A stretch of DNA of 64,000 nt. It comes from Stieleria neptunia. Its GTDB lineage: Bacteria; Planctomycetota; Planctomycetia; Pirellulales; Pirellulaceae. Position 1 is the stretch's first letter. Each line of letters begins with the position of its first letter. Below, piece by piece: positions 27,208 through 36,158 of this stretch. The stretch spans positions 4,526,001 to 4,590,000 of the forward strand of contig NZ_CP037423.1 of the NCBI RefSeq assembly GCF_007754155.1, written 5' to 3'. The position numbers and the translations under genes were made by a program. The notes under the pieces were generated by a model. That model saw only the letters and a program-made list of their open reading frames with translations, ran no database searches and had not been told where the DNA came from.

Positions 27208-28233
27208 ATGAAACAACGATTCAAGGTGGTGATCACCGATCTGATGACCGAGCCGCTGGACGCCGAGCGTCGCGTACTGGACGATGTCGCCGAGGTGATC
27301 GCGTTGGACGCGAAGAGTGAAACGGACTTGATCGGCAAAATCGAAGACGCCGATGCGGTGATGGTTTATCACTATTTGACGTTTTCCGAATCCAGTATCG
27401 ATCGGTTGACGCAATGCCGCGCGATCGTGCGGCCGGGTGTCGGCTACGATGCGATTGATTTGGCGGCGGCGCGACGGCGGGGGATTCCGGTTTGCAACGT
27501 ACCGGACTATGGGACGGAAGAAGTCGCCGATTCGGCAGTGGCGATGGCAATCTCGCTCGCCCGCGGCGCGCATTTTCTCAACAGCCGATTGCGGCGCGGC
27601 GTCGGTCAGTGGAATGTCGACCAGGCGACGCCGATCGCTCGGCTGCGCGGTCGGCGATTTGGAATCGTGGGATGCGGACGCATCGGAACGGCGGCGGCGC
27701 TGCGTGCCAAAGCATTCGGGCTGGACGTCGCGTTTTACGATCCGTATCGCCCCGATGGCCTGGACAAGGCATTGGGGATTCGACGCATCGAACGGCTCGA
27801 GGACCTGTTGGCGTCCTCGCACATCGTCAGTGTGCATTGCCCGCTGACCGAGGAAACGCGGGGAATGATCGCCGGTCCGGAAATCGCTCGGATGCCGCGC
27901 GGTTCGTATTTGGTCAACACGGCGCGGGGCGGCATCGTGGACACGCGGGCGGTGGTGGAGGCGCTGGCGAGCGGTCAGCTGGCCGGAGCCGGGATCGATG
28001 TGTTGGAACACGAACCGCCGCAGCAAGACAGCCCCGTGTTGGCGGCATGGCGTGATCCGAATCACCCCGCCCACGATCGATTGCTGCTCAATCCCCACAC
28101 GGCCTATTACTGCGACGAGGGAAGCGACGAGTTCCGCACCAAGGGGGCGCAAGAAGTGTTGCGTGCATTGTTGGGCCAGCCGTTGCGGAATGTGGTGAAT
28201 GAAGACGTTTTGCCCTCTCCCCGCCCGCGTTGA
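27208..28233 (+). CDS. D-2-hydroxyacid dehydrogenase (CtBP-like)
   Basis: 341 residues, cytoplasmic NAD-dependent dehydrogenase of the C-terminal-binding-protein branch. Rossmann motif FGIVGCGRIG (about 150), catalytic Arg in VNTARGGIVD, Glu in IDVLEHEPP and His in LNPHTAYY, in proper order and spacing. The N-terminal substrate domain includes CRAIVRPGVGYDAIDL. In the phosphoglycerate-dehydrogenase-like family it may act on a 2-keto acid from sugar breakdown, but the substrate is not determinable. ATG 27208 is preceded by the TTAGCGG repeat unit. Convergent with the two-lobed hydrolase. Confidence 0.93.
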   Translation: MKQRFKVVITDLMTEPLDAERRVLDDVAEVIALDAKSETDLIGKIEDADAVMVYHYLTFSESSIDRLTQCRAIVRPGVGYDAIDLAAARRRGIPVCNVPDYGTEEVADSAVAMAISLARGAHFLNSRLRRGVGQWNVDQATPIARLRGRRFGIVGCGRIGTAAALRAKAFGLDVAFYDPYRPDGLDKALGIRRIERLEDLLASSHIVSVHCPLTEETRGMIAGPEIARMPRGSYLVNTARGGIVDTRAVVEALASGQLAGAGIDVLEHEPPQQDSPVLAAWRDPNHPAHDRLLLNPHTAYYCDEGSDEFRTKGAQEVLRALLGQPLRNVVNEDVLPSPRPR

Positions 28234-28245
28234 TCCTAGCGGGAT

Positions 28246-28265
28246 GGCATGCACAGCATGCCCTA
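28246..28265. repeat. GGCATGCACAGCATGCCCTA repeat between convergent genes
   Basis: Second copy of the hairpin unit seen at 27100-27119. It lies in the 29-base gap between two convergent stops, and its CTA is the stop codon (TAG, 28263-28265) of the minus-strand hydrolase. Confidence 0.8.
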
Positions 28266-30623
28266 CTTTGATGGATTGGGCCAGTTTAGATGCTTGTGTA
28301 GAAAGTCGAATGTGCCTTGGCCGTTGATGGTGTGGGGGCCGTCGAACCATTCGATTTCGGTACGGTCTGGGATCTTGAGGCGGGCGGCGTAGAGATTTCG
28401 CACCTTGGCGTATTCATGCGCCACCCACTGGTCGGTGGCGACGCCGTCAAAATGCCCGCGTTCGACCATGAAGGGACGCGGACAAATCAAAGACGCCATT
28501 TCCGAATAGTTAAAGGTTTCGCCCAGGTTCCATTCAAAGATCTCGTATTCGCCGGTCCCGACGTAGCTGAACGGGTGCCGCGTCGAAGCGTTCTTGAGCA
28601 CCCATTCGTTGAAGTCGGCCGAGCAGATCGACAGACAGTAGTCGGTCACGAGGGCGGGAATCCGCATCGCCGATTTTCCGCCGTAGCTGAGACCATAAAA
28701 TGCGATCCGATCGCCGTCGACTTGGGGCAGCGACTTGAGCCAATTGACGATCTGTTGATGCTGGGGCACGATCACCGAGAACAGCGTCTTGCCCAGCGGA
28801 TTCGCCTTGCGTTGCAACGTGCGAAAACGATCTTTAAACAGGTAGGGGTTCTGCGGCGCGAAGGTGATGAACCCGCGCCGAGCCAGCTGGGCGGCAAAGT
28901 CGTGGTAGGCCCGGTGATCGCCCAGAAACGTATCGGTGGGACGCCCTTCCAAGCCGTGTTGGCAGACGACGACCGGGCGTTTTTCACCCGGCTTCAGATC
29001 ATCGGGAACGATCAGCACCCCGTAGGCGATCACATCCTCAAAGACGTCCAAGACCACTTCGTAGCCCGTCCATCCCGGTTCCTGCCACGTTTTTCGTACG
29101 CGGGCGTTCGGCGGCAGCAACGGATCGTCGAAGTGTCCGATCACTTCGTCGCGGAAAATCTGCCGATAACGCTTTGACGATCGGACATAGTCATCGATTG
29201 AACTCGTGTTGAGATCCTTCGTGAAGGTGCGGCGGACGAATGGGGACTCACGCAGCAGCAATTGGTTGTGGCGATCGAGATGTTCCACCAGCCGCGTTTG
29301 CATTGCCGACTCGTCGACCTGCCGCACGACATCGACGCCGCGTTGCTGTCGATCCGCACGCGGGCGGTTGATCAAGAGTTCGACGAAACGGTCCGTGGTG
29401 GCTTGGTCGCAAGGCGCGTCACGGAACGCCGTTTCGTCGATCTGCCAATGTTCGTGTTCGATCAAGGGGCGGACCAACTGCCGCGCCCGTTCGACTTCTT
29501 GTTTTCCTTCGCTGAGGTGAATCGAACGAACCGTGCCAGGGGCGCCGCCACCGCTGCCGTCCAAGGTACGTTGGGGCGTTTGGGCGTGATTGATCAAGGC
29601 CTTGCGCGGCGCGACCAGCGTCAGGGTTTCCGCGTTCCCGAATTCATCTAACCAGCCGAAGACATTTCGATCGATCGGCTCGGTCCAGATCGAATCGCTG
29701 GCCCCAAAGCTGCCGCCGACGCAGAGTGCGTCGACTCGTTGGTCGAGCGCGGCCGTTGCCAGGGCGATTCGACCGCCTTCGCCGGCGCCGATCACCCCGA
29801 TCGGACGCGACGAATCAAAGCTGTCGATCGCCGCACGCACCATTTGGACTTCGTAACCGATCGGATGCCGCCCCAACTCGAACGCCGATCGATAGATGTA
29901 TTCCCGGTTGGTCAGCTTGGCTCGCCCGCGGGGATTGATCTCGCGGCTGATCAGCATCGGAACCAACACGCGACAATCACGCTCGGCCAGCCGTCTGGCG
30001 AATTGCAAATCGGGTTCGATGCCTTCGGCTATCCCACTGATTTGCCCGGGCGTTTGGTCGCAATCGGGAATCGCGACGACGTTTGCCGCGACCGCGATCG
30101 GTTCGATCGGTTCCAACAACAGGCCTTCAGCGTACACCGAGACGATCGACCGACCGGGGTCGGGGTCTTGCAGAACCGGCCAGCGAACCGAATAGACCCG
30201 GTAGCCCGAGAGCGAGTCGTCGACCGAGGAGCCGACGACGAAGTTTCGTTCAATGACCACCGGAGCAACTCGGTCTTCATGGGCGCCGAGCATGCGGGCC
30301 AACCGGTCTCGATTGGGCTGGATCGAGCGGACGTAGAATTGCTGGAAAGTGAAATCGCGATTCCAATGTCGCTGGCGGGCGGCGGCGGATTCACTCAGCT
30401 TGCCGAGCAAGAACCGATCAATGCCATCGATCATGTCCGAGGCGATGTCGCCTTGGAGTTCAAGCGGCGCTGCGTCGGGGAACAGGGATGATGGAGGGGG
30501 GACCGCAGCATCTTGCGCACCGCAGATTCGCGAACTGATGAGCGTCAAACAACCAGCTGCGACGACCGATCTCAGCAGCCACTGCCGCAAGCGGACCGTT
30601 TCGGTGGAGTGGAAAGGAAACAT
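28263..30623 (-). CDS. Two-lobed alpha/beta hydrolase, exported
   Basis: 786 residues with an N-terminal hydrophobic signal (about 10-38, ending ICGAQD). The first lobe (about 150-400) has an alpha/beta-hydrolase core, but the nucleophile elbow reads GVIGAGEGG (about residue 276), Glu in place of Ser. The second lobe (about 480-786) has an intact elbow FYGLSYGGKSA (about 646), with oxyanion motif VVCQHGLEG, acid-side segment FMVERGHFDGV and His in WFDGPHTINGQG. So one lobe appears inactive and the other active, the reverse of the 713-residue hydrolase at 11188-13329. Probably an acetyl-xylan-esterase-like enzyme. ATG 30623 is favoured over longer frames reaching 30968, which overlap the ppk2 promoter region. 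The stop comes from a dispersed repeat. Confidence 0.83.
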   Translation of the reverse strand: MFPFHSTETVRLRQWLLRSVVAAGCLTLISSRICGAQDAAVPPPSSLFPDAAPLELQGDIASDMIDGIDRFLLGKLSESAAARQRHWNRDFTFQQFYVRSIQPNRDRLARMLGAHEDRVAPVVIERNFVVGSSVDDSLSGYRVYSVRWPVLQDPDPGRSIVSVYAEGLLLEPIEPIAVAANVVAIPDCDQTPGQISGIAEGIEPDLQFARRLAERDCRVLVPMLISREINPRGRAKLTNREYIYRSAFELGRHPIGYEVQMVRAAIDSFDSSRPIGVIGAGEGGRIALATAALDQRVDALCVGGSFGASDSIWTEPIDRNVFGWLDEFGNAETLTLVAPRKALINHAQTPQRTLDGSGGGAPGTVRSIHLSEGKQEVERARQLVRPLIEHEHWQIDETAFRDAPCDQATTDRFVELLINRPRADRQQRGVDVVRQVDESAMQTRLVEHLDRHNQLLLRESPFVRRTFTKDLNTSSIDDYVRSSKRYRQIFRDEVIGHFDDPLLPPNARVRKTWQEPGWTGYEVVLDVFEDVIAYGVLIVPDDLKPGEKRPVVVCQHGLEGRPTDTFLGDHRAYHDFAAQLARRGFITFAPQNPYLFKDRFRTLQRKANPLGKTLFSVIVPQHQQIVNWLKSLPQVDGDRIAFYGLSYGGKSAMRIPALVTDYCLSICSADFNEWVLKNASTRHPFSYVGTGEYEIFEWNLGETFNYSEMASLICPRPFMVERGHFDGVATDQWVAHEYAKVRNLYAARLKIPDRTEIEWFDGPHTINGQGTFDFLHKHLNWPNPSK

Positions 30624-30693
30624 GATGGAGACCCAGGGAGGGAAGAATCGCAGGATAACGGAAGGAAACAGCCGGTGAGGAACGCCAAAAGAA

Positions 30694-30709
30694 TTGGCAC
30701 ATCTGCCAA
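30694..30709. promoter_or_regulatory. Palindrome TTGGCA-CATC-TGCCAA in a divergent promoter region
   Basis: Perfect 6-bp inverted repeat with a 4-base centre at 30694-30709, between the minus-strand hydrolase (start 30623) and ppk2 (start 30853). The spacing and symmetry suit a dimeric regulator. No regulator gene is adjacent, so the role is a guess. Confidence 0.35.
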
Positions 30710-30852
30710 ATGATCGGGCACTCGAGGGCTCGTTCCGGCCCCTTCGCGAGCAGTGGACAGGTAAGTGGCTGCCGTTCGTACAACGTTTTATACAGCGTTC
30801 TCGGCAACGGCACTGTAATTGCTGTGATAATCGCTCGCCCCACGCTATCTCG

Positions 30853-31740
30853 ATGAACGAACTGTTTCCGAGCCCATTGATGACGCAAAAGCAAAAAAAC
30901 AACAAAGTCCGTGAACTGCCCGACCCGTTATTGCGCACGACGGGTGATGTGAAGGTCAAGAAGCACAAAATCGATCAAGCCGTCTACGAAAAAGAACTGG
31001 CTCGACTGCAAGTCGAACTTGTCAAGCTACAGGAATGGGTCAAGCACGAACGATTGCGGGTCGTCGTCATTTTCGAGGGCCGCGATGCGGCAGGCAAGGG
31101 AGGCGTGATCAAACGAATCACGGAGAGTCTGAATCCGCGGATTTGTCGTGTCGTTGCATTGGGCACACCCACCGAACGTGAAAAATCGTCTTGGTATTTC
31201 CAGCGTTACGTCGCCCATCTTCCCGCCGCCGGCGAAATCGTGTTGATGGATCGAAGTTGGTACAACCGAGCGGGGGTCGAACACGTGATGGGGTTCTGCA
31301 CTCAAACCCAGTACCATGAATTCTTAAGATCTTGTCCCGAATTTGAAAGGCTGCTGGTTCGGTCCGGCATCCAACTGATCAAGTATTGGTTCTCCGTCAG
31401 TGACGACGAACAGGAAAAGCGATTTCAAAAGCGGATGAAGGATCCGACACGAAGTTGGAAATTGAGCCCGATGGATGTCGAGTCGCGATCACGGTGGATC
31501 GAGTACTCCAAGGCGAAGGATACGATGTTTGCCCACACGGATATCAAGCAGGCACCGTGGTACGTTGTCAAAGCCGACGTCAAAAAGTGTGCACGGCTCA
31601 ATTGCATTTCCCACTTCCTGAGCATGATCCCTTATAAAGACCTGACGCCAACGCCAGAAGCTTTGCCACCTCGCCCCGCCGCAGGTGCCTACATTCGTCC
31701 GCCGTTGGAAGATCAGACGTTTATTCCAGAGCTTTGGTGA
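30853..31740 (+). CDS. ppk2: Polyphosphate kinase 2 (PPK2 family)
   Basis: 295 residues. PPK2 enzymes transfer phosphate between polyphosphate and nucleotides, usually making ATP from ADP (class I) or from AMP/ADP (others). Walker A FEGRDAAGKGG (about 75), the lid/Walker B region VLMDRSWYNRAGVEHVMGF and LIKYWFSVSDDEQEKRF are all family-typical. The C-terminal WYVVKADVKKCARLN is complete. ATG 30853 is preferred; ATG 30880 would also work. The stop at 31740 is followed after one base by the adenylate kinase gene, a strong operon signal. Cytoplasmic. Confidence 0.93.
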   Translation: MNELFPSPLMTQKQKNNKVRELPDPLLRTTGDVKVKKHKIDQAVYEKELARLQVELVKLQEWVKHERLRVVVIFEGRDAAGKGGVIKRITESLNPRICRVVALGTPTEREKSSWYFQRYVAHLPAAGEIVLMDRSWYNRAGVEHVMGFCTQTQYHEFLRSCPEFERLLVRSGIQLIKYWFSVSDDEQEKRFQKRMKDPTRSWKLSPMDVESRSRWIEYSKAKDTMFAHTDIKQAPWYVVKADVKKCARLNCISHFLSMIPYKDLTPTPEALPPRPAAGAYIRPPLEDQTFIPELW

Positions 31741-31741
31741 A

Positions 31742-32374
31742 ATGCACAAGTACGTGATCATGGGTGTTCAGGGTTGTGGCAAGGGAACGCAGGCGGCCAA
31801 GTTGGTCAACGCGTTCGACTTGGTACACATCAGTGTCGGCGACATCTTTCGCTGGCACATCAAGAATCACACCAAGCTGGGGGCGCAGGTCAAACGCATC
31901 GTCTCAGCGGGAAACTTGGTGGGCGACGATGTGGTGGAGACCATCGTTCACCGGCGGTTGGACGAACACGACTGGAACTACGGTTTCATCCTCGACGGAT
32001 TTCCCCGCAGCGAGTCGCAGGCGTTGTTCTTTTTGGAGACGTACGACATCGACGCGGTGATTCATATCGAAGTCCCCGATGACGTGGTCCGTCAACGTGT
32101 CTTGTCGCGTCGATTGTGCAGCGGTTGCGGGCTCGATTACAACCTGATCTCACACCGGCCGGAGGTCGAAGATATTTGCGACGTGTGCGGCAGCCCGTTG
32201 CGGGCGCGTCCCGATGACACCGAAGAGGCGCTGGCGGGGCGGTTGAAGGATTACCACACGAAAACCAAACCGGTGTTGAGTCTGTTTGAGCGGAAAGAGT
32301 TGGTGCTGGACATCGACGGGACGGCCGCACCCGATGCGATCCATCAAGAGATTCGGACGAAGTTGGGTTGCTGA
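31742..32374 (+). CDS. adk: Adenylate kinase with zinc-type lid
   Basis: 210 residues, catalysing ATP + AMP to 2 ADP in the cytoplasm. P-loop MGVQGCGKGTQ (the family more often has GPPGAGKGTQ), NMP-binding HISVGDIFRWHI, LDGFPRSESQ, and a LID domain carrying CSGC and CDVC (Cys4 zinc site, about 131-160). DYHTKTKPVL precedes the C-terminal helix. The gene begins one base after the ppk2 stop, so polyphosphate-driven nucleotide phosphorylation and adenylate balance are probably co-expressed. Whether this is the main or a second adenylate kinase of the cell cannot be seen in this window. Confidence 0.92.
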   Translation: MHKYVIMGVQGCGKGTQAAKLVNAFDLVHISVGDIFRWHIKNHTKLGAQVKRIVSAGNLVGDDVVETIVHRRLDEHDWNYGFILDGFPRSESQALFFLETYDIDAVIHIEVPDDVVRQRVLSRRLCSGCGLDYNLISHRPEVEDICDVCGSPLRARPDDTEEALAGRLKDYHTKTKPVLSLFERKELVLDIDGTAAPDAIHQEIRTKLGC

Positions 32375-32411
32375 GGGTGAGTGCCGCTCGCAAGACCGGA
32401 CGGCTTGCGGG

Positions 32412-32527
32412 CTGTCGTTTTATTCGGGATCTGCTGAGTCAATGGTGAGCCGCTGGCCGTAAGGCCTCGGGCGGGCGCCGGAATGCCCGGCCGCTTACGC
32501 GGCGCGCGCGGCTCACAAAATCGACAG
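32412..32527 (-). repeat. MITE-like palindromic element, copy 3 (inverted)
   Basis: 116 bp, opposite orientation to copies 1 and 2: CTGTCGTTTTATTCGGGAT at the left, then GCTGAGTCAATGGTGAGCC and, at the right, GCGCGGCTCAC and AATCGACAG. It lies 37 bases after the adk stop, and the surrounding bases (GGCTTGCGGG, GGCAACTTGCGCC) form a further palindromic extension. Confidence 0.8.
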
Positions 32528-32593
32528 GCAACTTGCGCCCTGTCGCGAAAATCTCGCCAAGCGAAAGGGGATCGAAGCTCTGCAGCGTCGACG

Positions 32594-33844
32594 TTACGGG
32601 GTGCCGATGCAAACGAGATGCTCACGGGTGCGAACATATAGCTTGCCGTCGGAAATCGCCGGGGAGGCGAACACCATTTCGCCCAGGGAGTTTTCGGCGA
32701 CAATCTGTGGCTCCCGAGCGGCCTTCATCACGATCGTTTCGCCGTCGTCGGTGGTGAAGTAAACCAATCCGTTTGCCGTCACCAACGAAGCGCTGAAGTG
32801 TCGGCCCAAGCGTTCTCGCCAAACACGTTCTCCGGTTTGGCTGTCAAAGCAGTGGGCGATGCCGCGGTCGTCGGCGATGAACAGCAAATCGTTGGTGACG
32901 ACCGGCGAGGGCACGTAGCTTTGCGCTTCGTTGACGTGCCAGTTGACGTGGGACTCGGTGACGTCGCCGCTGCCGTCGGGGCGAATCGACATCACGTGGT
33001 AGGTCGGAAAACCGGCGGTCAAATACAAGTTCTTGTTGTCATAGACCATCGAGGCGACAAACTGTTCGGTCGGGCCTTCGATCCACCAGAGTCGTTTTCC
33101 GGTGCGGGGATCGAAGCCTGCGACACGTTTGCTACCCGTCATGACGGCTTGCACCGTGCCGTCGATTTCGCACAGCAGCGGAGTGACGTAGCTGCGGGTT
33201 TGGTGCACCCGCGGGGTTTTCCAGACCAGGTCGCCGGTCGTTTTGTCGAGTGCCGCCAGGTACGATTCGCCGTCGTGGTCGCCGTTGACGAGCACGAGGT
33301 TTTCAAACAACACCGGACTGGTGCAGTAGCCGTGAACGCTGGAGAACGAGCCGACGGTGACCAACCATTTCTGATTGCCCCGATGGTCGTAACTGGCAAC
33401 GACCATCTCGCCGGGCCGGCCGCGTTCTCCGCTGGTGTCCTCGGTTTGAAAGAATGTGACATAAACGTGTTGATCGTCGGCCGCGGGGGTGCCCGAGGCG
33501 TGACTGTTCAGCTTGTGCATTCCCTCCAGCGGGGCTGCGATCACCTCGCGGGTCCATTTGATTTGACCACCGGAGCGATCGAGACAATGCAACAGTCGGG
33601 CGCGGGTGGTTTCGTCGCACGAGGTCAAGAAAATGGAATCTCCGATCAGGATGGGGGAAGAATAGCCCGATCCGGTGATCGGAGTTTTCCAAACAATGTT
33701 TTTGCCTGTGGCGGCATCCCACTCGGTCGGAACGCTCGTTTCCTGGCTGGTTCCATCGCCACGCGGGCCACGCCACTGCGGCCAATCTTCGGCATGGCCA
33801 AGGCAGCCAGCGACCATCATCACAAGCAATAATCCGACTCTCAT
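32594..33844 (-). CDS. PQQ-like beta-propeller protein (exported)
   Basis: 416 residues. Signal segment MRVGLLLVMMVAGCLGHAEDW, in which VAGC could be a lipobox, though a type I site after GHA is also possible. The mature protein opens with the planctomycete WPQWRGPRGDG motif and consists of repeated blades of the PQQ/BamB type (for example YLAALDKTTGDLVWKTP, AHCFDSQTGERVWRERL). Such proteins are thought to be structural or binding propellers and most do not bind PQQ. ATG 33844 is used; a GTG at 33859 is possible. Divergent from the SGNH gene. Confidence 0.85.
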   Translation of the reverse strand: MRVGLLLVMMVAGCLGHAEDWPQWRGPRGDGTSQETSVPTEWDAATGKNIVWKTPITGSGYSSPILIGDSIFLTSCDETTRARLLHCLDRSGGQIKWTREVIAAPLEGMHKLNSHASGTPAADDQHVYVTFFQTEDTSGERGRPGEMVVASYDHRGNQKWLVTVGSFSSVHGYCTSPVLFENLVLVNGDHDGESYLAALDKTTGDLVWKTPRVHQTRSYVTPLLCEIDGTVQAVMTGSKRVAGFDPRTGKRLWWIEGPTEQFVASMVYDNKNLYLTAGFPTYHVMSIRPDGSGDVTESHVNWHVNEAQSYVPSPVVTNDLLFIADDRGIAHCFDSQTGERVWRERLGRHFSASLVTANGLVYFTTDDGETIVMKAAREPQIVAENSLGEMVFASPAISDGKLYVRTREHLVCIGTP

Positions 33845-34031
33845 TTTCAATCCTGTCACAAGTTGGCGGGGTTTTTGCGGGGGGGCAGTTGGAGGGCAAA
33901 GTGTATTCTGGAGGGCAAAGTATATTCGAATCGGCGCACGTCCCGCAGCCGAGACGATTCGCGTAGGATGTTGGCTGATCGATGCACTCCGATCGCTCTT
34001 TCCTTGTCTTCACTTCATTTTTCGAATCAAC

Positions 34032-35009
34032 ATGCGATTTCTTCTTGTCAGTGTGCTGCTGAGTTTGCTCGCCGTCGTGTCCCCTCGGCATTGTCACGGT
34101 GCGGATCCGTCGCCGGACGGGGCGGCCAAAACGTTGAAGGTGCTGTTCATCGGGAACAGTTACACCGCCCGACACCATCTGGCCGACGTCGTCAAAGCGA
34201 TGATCCAGGAGGGCCGGCCGGGGCTGCAGGTGGACGCCAAGTCCGTCATCTATGGCGGCCGTCGGCTGGCCGACCACTGGCGTTTGGGCAGCCAGAATTT
34301 CATCCCTTTCGGGGACAACCGGGACGACATCAAGGCGACGATCAAAGCCTTGGAGGTTCAACGGAAGAAGGATCCGGGTGACAAGTACGCCAAGTACGCG
34401 GTCGAACGTCAGCGAAAACTGTTGGCCGAATACGACTCTACGCGAACGCGTTGGGACGTGGTGGTGCTGCAATCGTATCGCGACGATTTGGAGGGCGACG
34501 AGTCGTTGTATGCCCGCTACGCGCCGAAGTTTGCGGAGTTGGCGCATGCCGATGGCGCCAAGGTGGTGTTGTACGAAACCACACCGACCACGCAAAACGA
34601 CAAACCGTTGACGGAACAGCCCGATGCGAAATCGGTCTTGGAAAAGGCCCAGGCGATCGCCGCGCTGGCGGACAAGATTGATGCCGAGGTGGCACCGATG
34701 TCACTGGTGGCGCTGAAGTGTCAGAGCCAACGTCCTGATCTGACCCTGCGTTTTGTCAACGACGCCCACCTGAACCAATCGATGGCGTACCTGACTGCGT
34801 GCACGTTGTACGCGGGGATCCTTGACGCCGATCCACGCGGGCTGAAAGTCGACTCGATCACCGACATCCGCTATTGGCAGAACAAAGATCGCACCAAGGA
34901 CCGCGACAATCTGCCGATCACGAAAGTCTTTTCCGATCAGGATCGGGCTGATCTGCAGCGGATCGCTTGGGAGGGATACCAGGCAATGAAACAGATGCGG
35001 GGGCAGTAA
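34032..35009 (+). CDS. Exported SGNH/GDSL-like hydrolase (DUF4886-type)
   Basis: 325 residues with a signal peptide (1-24, ending CHGAD). LKVLFIGNSYTARHHL resembles block I of SGNH hydrolases with the catalytic Ser in GNSYT. VVVLQSYRDD is block-II-like, and FVNDAHLNQSMAYLTACTLYA carries the Asp-x-His pair of the last block. Family members hydrolyse acyl esters or act as carbohydrate esterases. A specific substrate is not clear. Start ATG 34032 follows GC-poor leader DNA with a direct repeat (GGAGGGCAAAGTATATTC). Followed by MITE-like copy 4. Confidence 0.82.
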   Translation: MRFLLVSVLLSLLAVVSPRHCHGADPSPDGAAKTLKVLFIGNSYTARHHLADVVKAMIQEGRPGLQVDAKSVIYGGRRLADHWRLGSQNFIPFGDNRDDIKATIKALEVQRKKDPGDKYAKYAVERQRKLLAEYDSTRTRWDVVVLQSYRDDLEGDESLYARYAPKFAELAHADGAKVVLYETTPTTQNDKPLTEQPDAKSVLEKAQAIAALADKIDAEVAPMSLVALKCQSQRPDLTLRFVNDAHLNQSMAYLTACTLYAGILDADPRGLKVDSITDIRYWQNKDRTKDRDNLPITKVFSDQDRADLQRIAWEGYQAMKQMRGQ

Positions 35010-35022
35010 GCCGCGGGCGGTC

Positions 35023-35192
35023 TGTCGATATAGTCGGGAACTGCTGAGTCAATGGTGAGCCGCTGGCCGTAAGGCCTCGGGCGGCCGCCGGAATGCCCGG
35101 CCGCGTACGCGGCGCGCGGCTCACAAAATCGACAGCCCGCGAGCCGTGCGGTTGCACCGTGAAAGACCGGAGGGCTCGCGCCCTGCCGCTAA
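35023..35192 (-). repeat. MITE-like element copy 4 (inverted) followed by a TTAGCGG unit
   Basis: 35023-35135 is a 113-bp copy in the same orientation as copy 3 (CTGTCGATATAG ... AAAATCGACAG). The 27-bp GGGCGCGAGCCCTCCGGT-type unit follows, inverted, at 35166-35192. These repeats fill the interval between convergent genes. Confidence 0.8.
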
Positions 35193-35244
35193 AAAAATAC
35201 CCCGCTCGGCAACCGTCACACTTCATTCAAATCTGGCCAAAGCG

Positions 35245-36066
35245 CTAGGCAGCCATGCGTTCGGGCATCACTGCGTTTTGTTCTTGCGCGATGACTTCTT
35301 CGGCCAGGGCTTGGTAGTCGATCGAGCCGTTGGATTGGGGTGCGTACTGGAAGATCGACTGTCCGAAGCTGGGGGCTTCGGCCAACCGCACGTTGCGGCG
35401 GATGCGTGTGTCGAAGAACCGGGCGCCGCGGAAGAATTCGCGACCGCCTTTGGTGGCTTGGAAGAACTCGTCGATGTCCGTGCTGACTTCGGCCGCCAAT
35501 CGGGTGTTGGAATCGTACATGCAGAGCATGACGCCGGAGAGGCGAAGTTGGTCGTTGAGACGGCGGGAGACGACTTCGATCGTGCGCAGCAGTTTGCTGA
35601 GGCCGTGCAGGGCGAGAAAGTGGGGTTGCAGCGGTAGGAAGACTTCGTTGACCGCGACCAGGGCGTTGACCGTCAGCACACCCAGGCTGGGCGGGCAGTC
35701 CAGGATCAGGTAGTCGTATTCGTCGGGATCGTCATCGAGTCGGTCGCGGAGGATCATTTCTCGACCGACTTCGCCGGCCAATTCCAGTTCCGCGGCTGCC
35801 AGATCCAGATTCGAGGGGACGACGCACAAGTTGTCGTTGACGCGACGTTTGGCTTCCGCGATGGACGCGTTCCCGCAGAGGATTTCATACATGCTGGGTT
35901 GGTCGTCGACCGCGGTGATGCCGAGGTGCAGCGACGCGTGGGCCTGGGGGTCCAGATCCATCACGCAGACCCGGCGACCGGATTGGGCCAGGGCCGCCGA
36001 AAGGTTCACCGAACTGGTGGTTTTTCCAACCCCGCCTTTCTGGTTGATCACAGCGATGGAACGCAT
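35245..36066 (-). CDS. ParA/MinD-type ATPase
   Basis: 273 residues. Deviant Walker A INQKGGVGKTTSS, Walker A' CVMDLDPQAHAS, Walker B YLILDCPPSLG, and the later DSNTRLA segment, typical of ParA/Soj ATPases that pattern DNA or other cargo. No parB or origin-like site (parS) is adjacent, so this is an orphan ParA. The gene directly upstream on the same strand encodes a 113-residue protein, 92 bases away, that may be its partner. Orphan ParA proteins position carboxysomes, chemotaxis clusters or flagella, and the cargo here is unknown. ATG 36066 is the start; an earlier frame to 36093 is not conserved-looking. Confidence 0.9.
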   Translation of the reverse strand: MRSIAVINQKGGVGKTTSSVNLSAALAQSGRRVCVMDLDPQAHASLHLGITAVDDQPSMYEILCGNASIAEAKRRVNDNLCVVPSNLDLAAAELELAGEVGREMILRDRLDDDPDEYDYLILDCPPSLGVLTVNALVAVNEVFLPLQPHFLALHGLSKLLRTIEVVSRRLNDQLRLSGVMLCMYDSNTRLAAEVSTDIDEFFQATKGGREFFRGARFFDTRIRRNVRLAEAPSFGQSIFQYAPQSNGSIDYQALAEEVIAQEQNAVMPERMAA

Positions 36067-36158
36067 GGTTTCATTTCCTTGGAAAAAAATCACGTCGATT
36101 CGAGCGACGTTTTGGGGGAGGTGTTAACGCCAGGGCCGGGCAGGCTGACCGCGATCGA

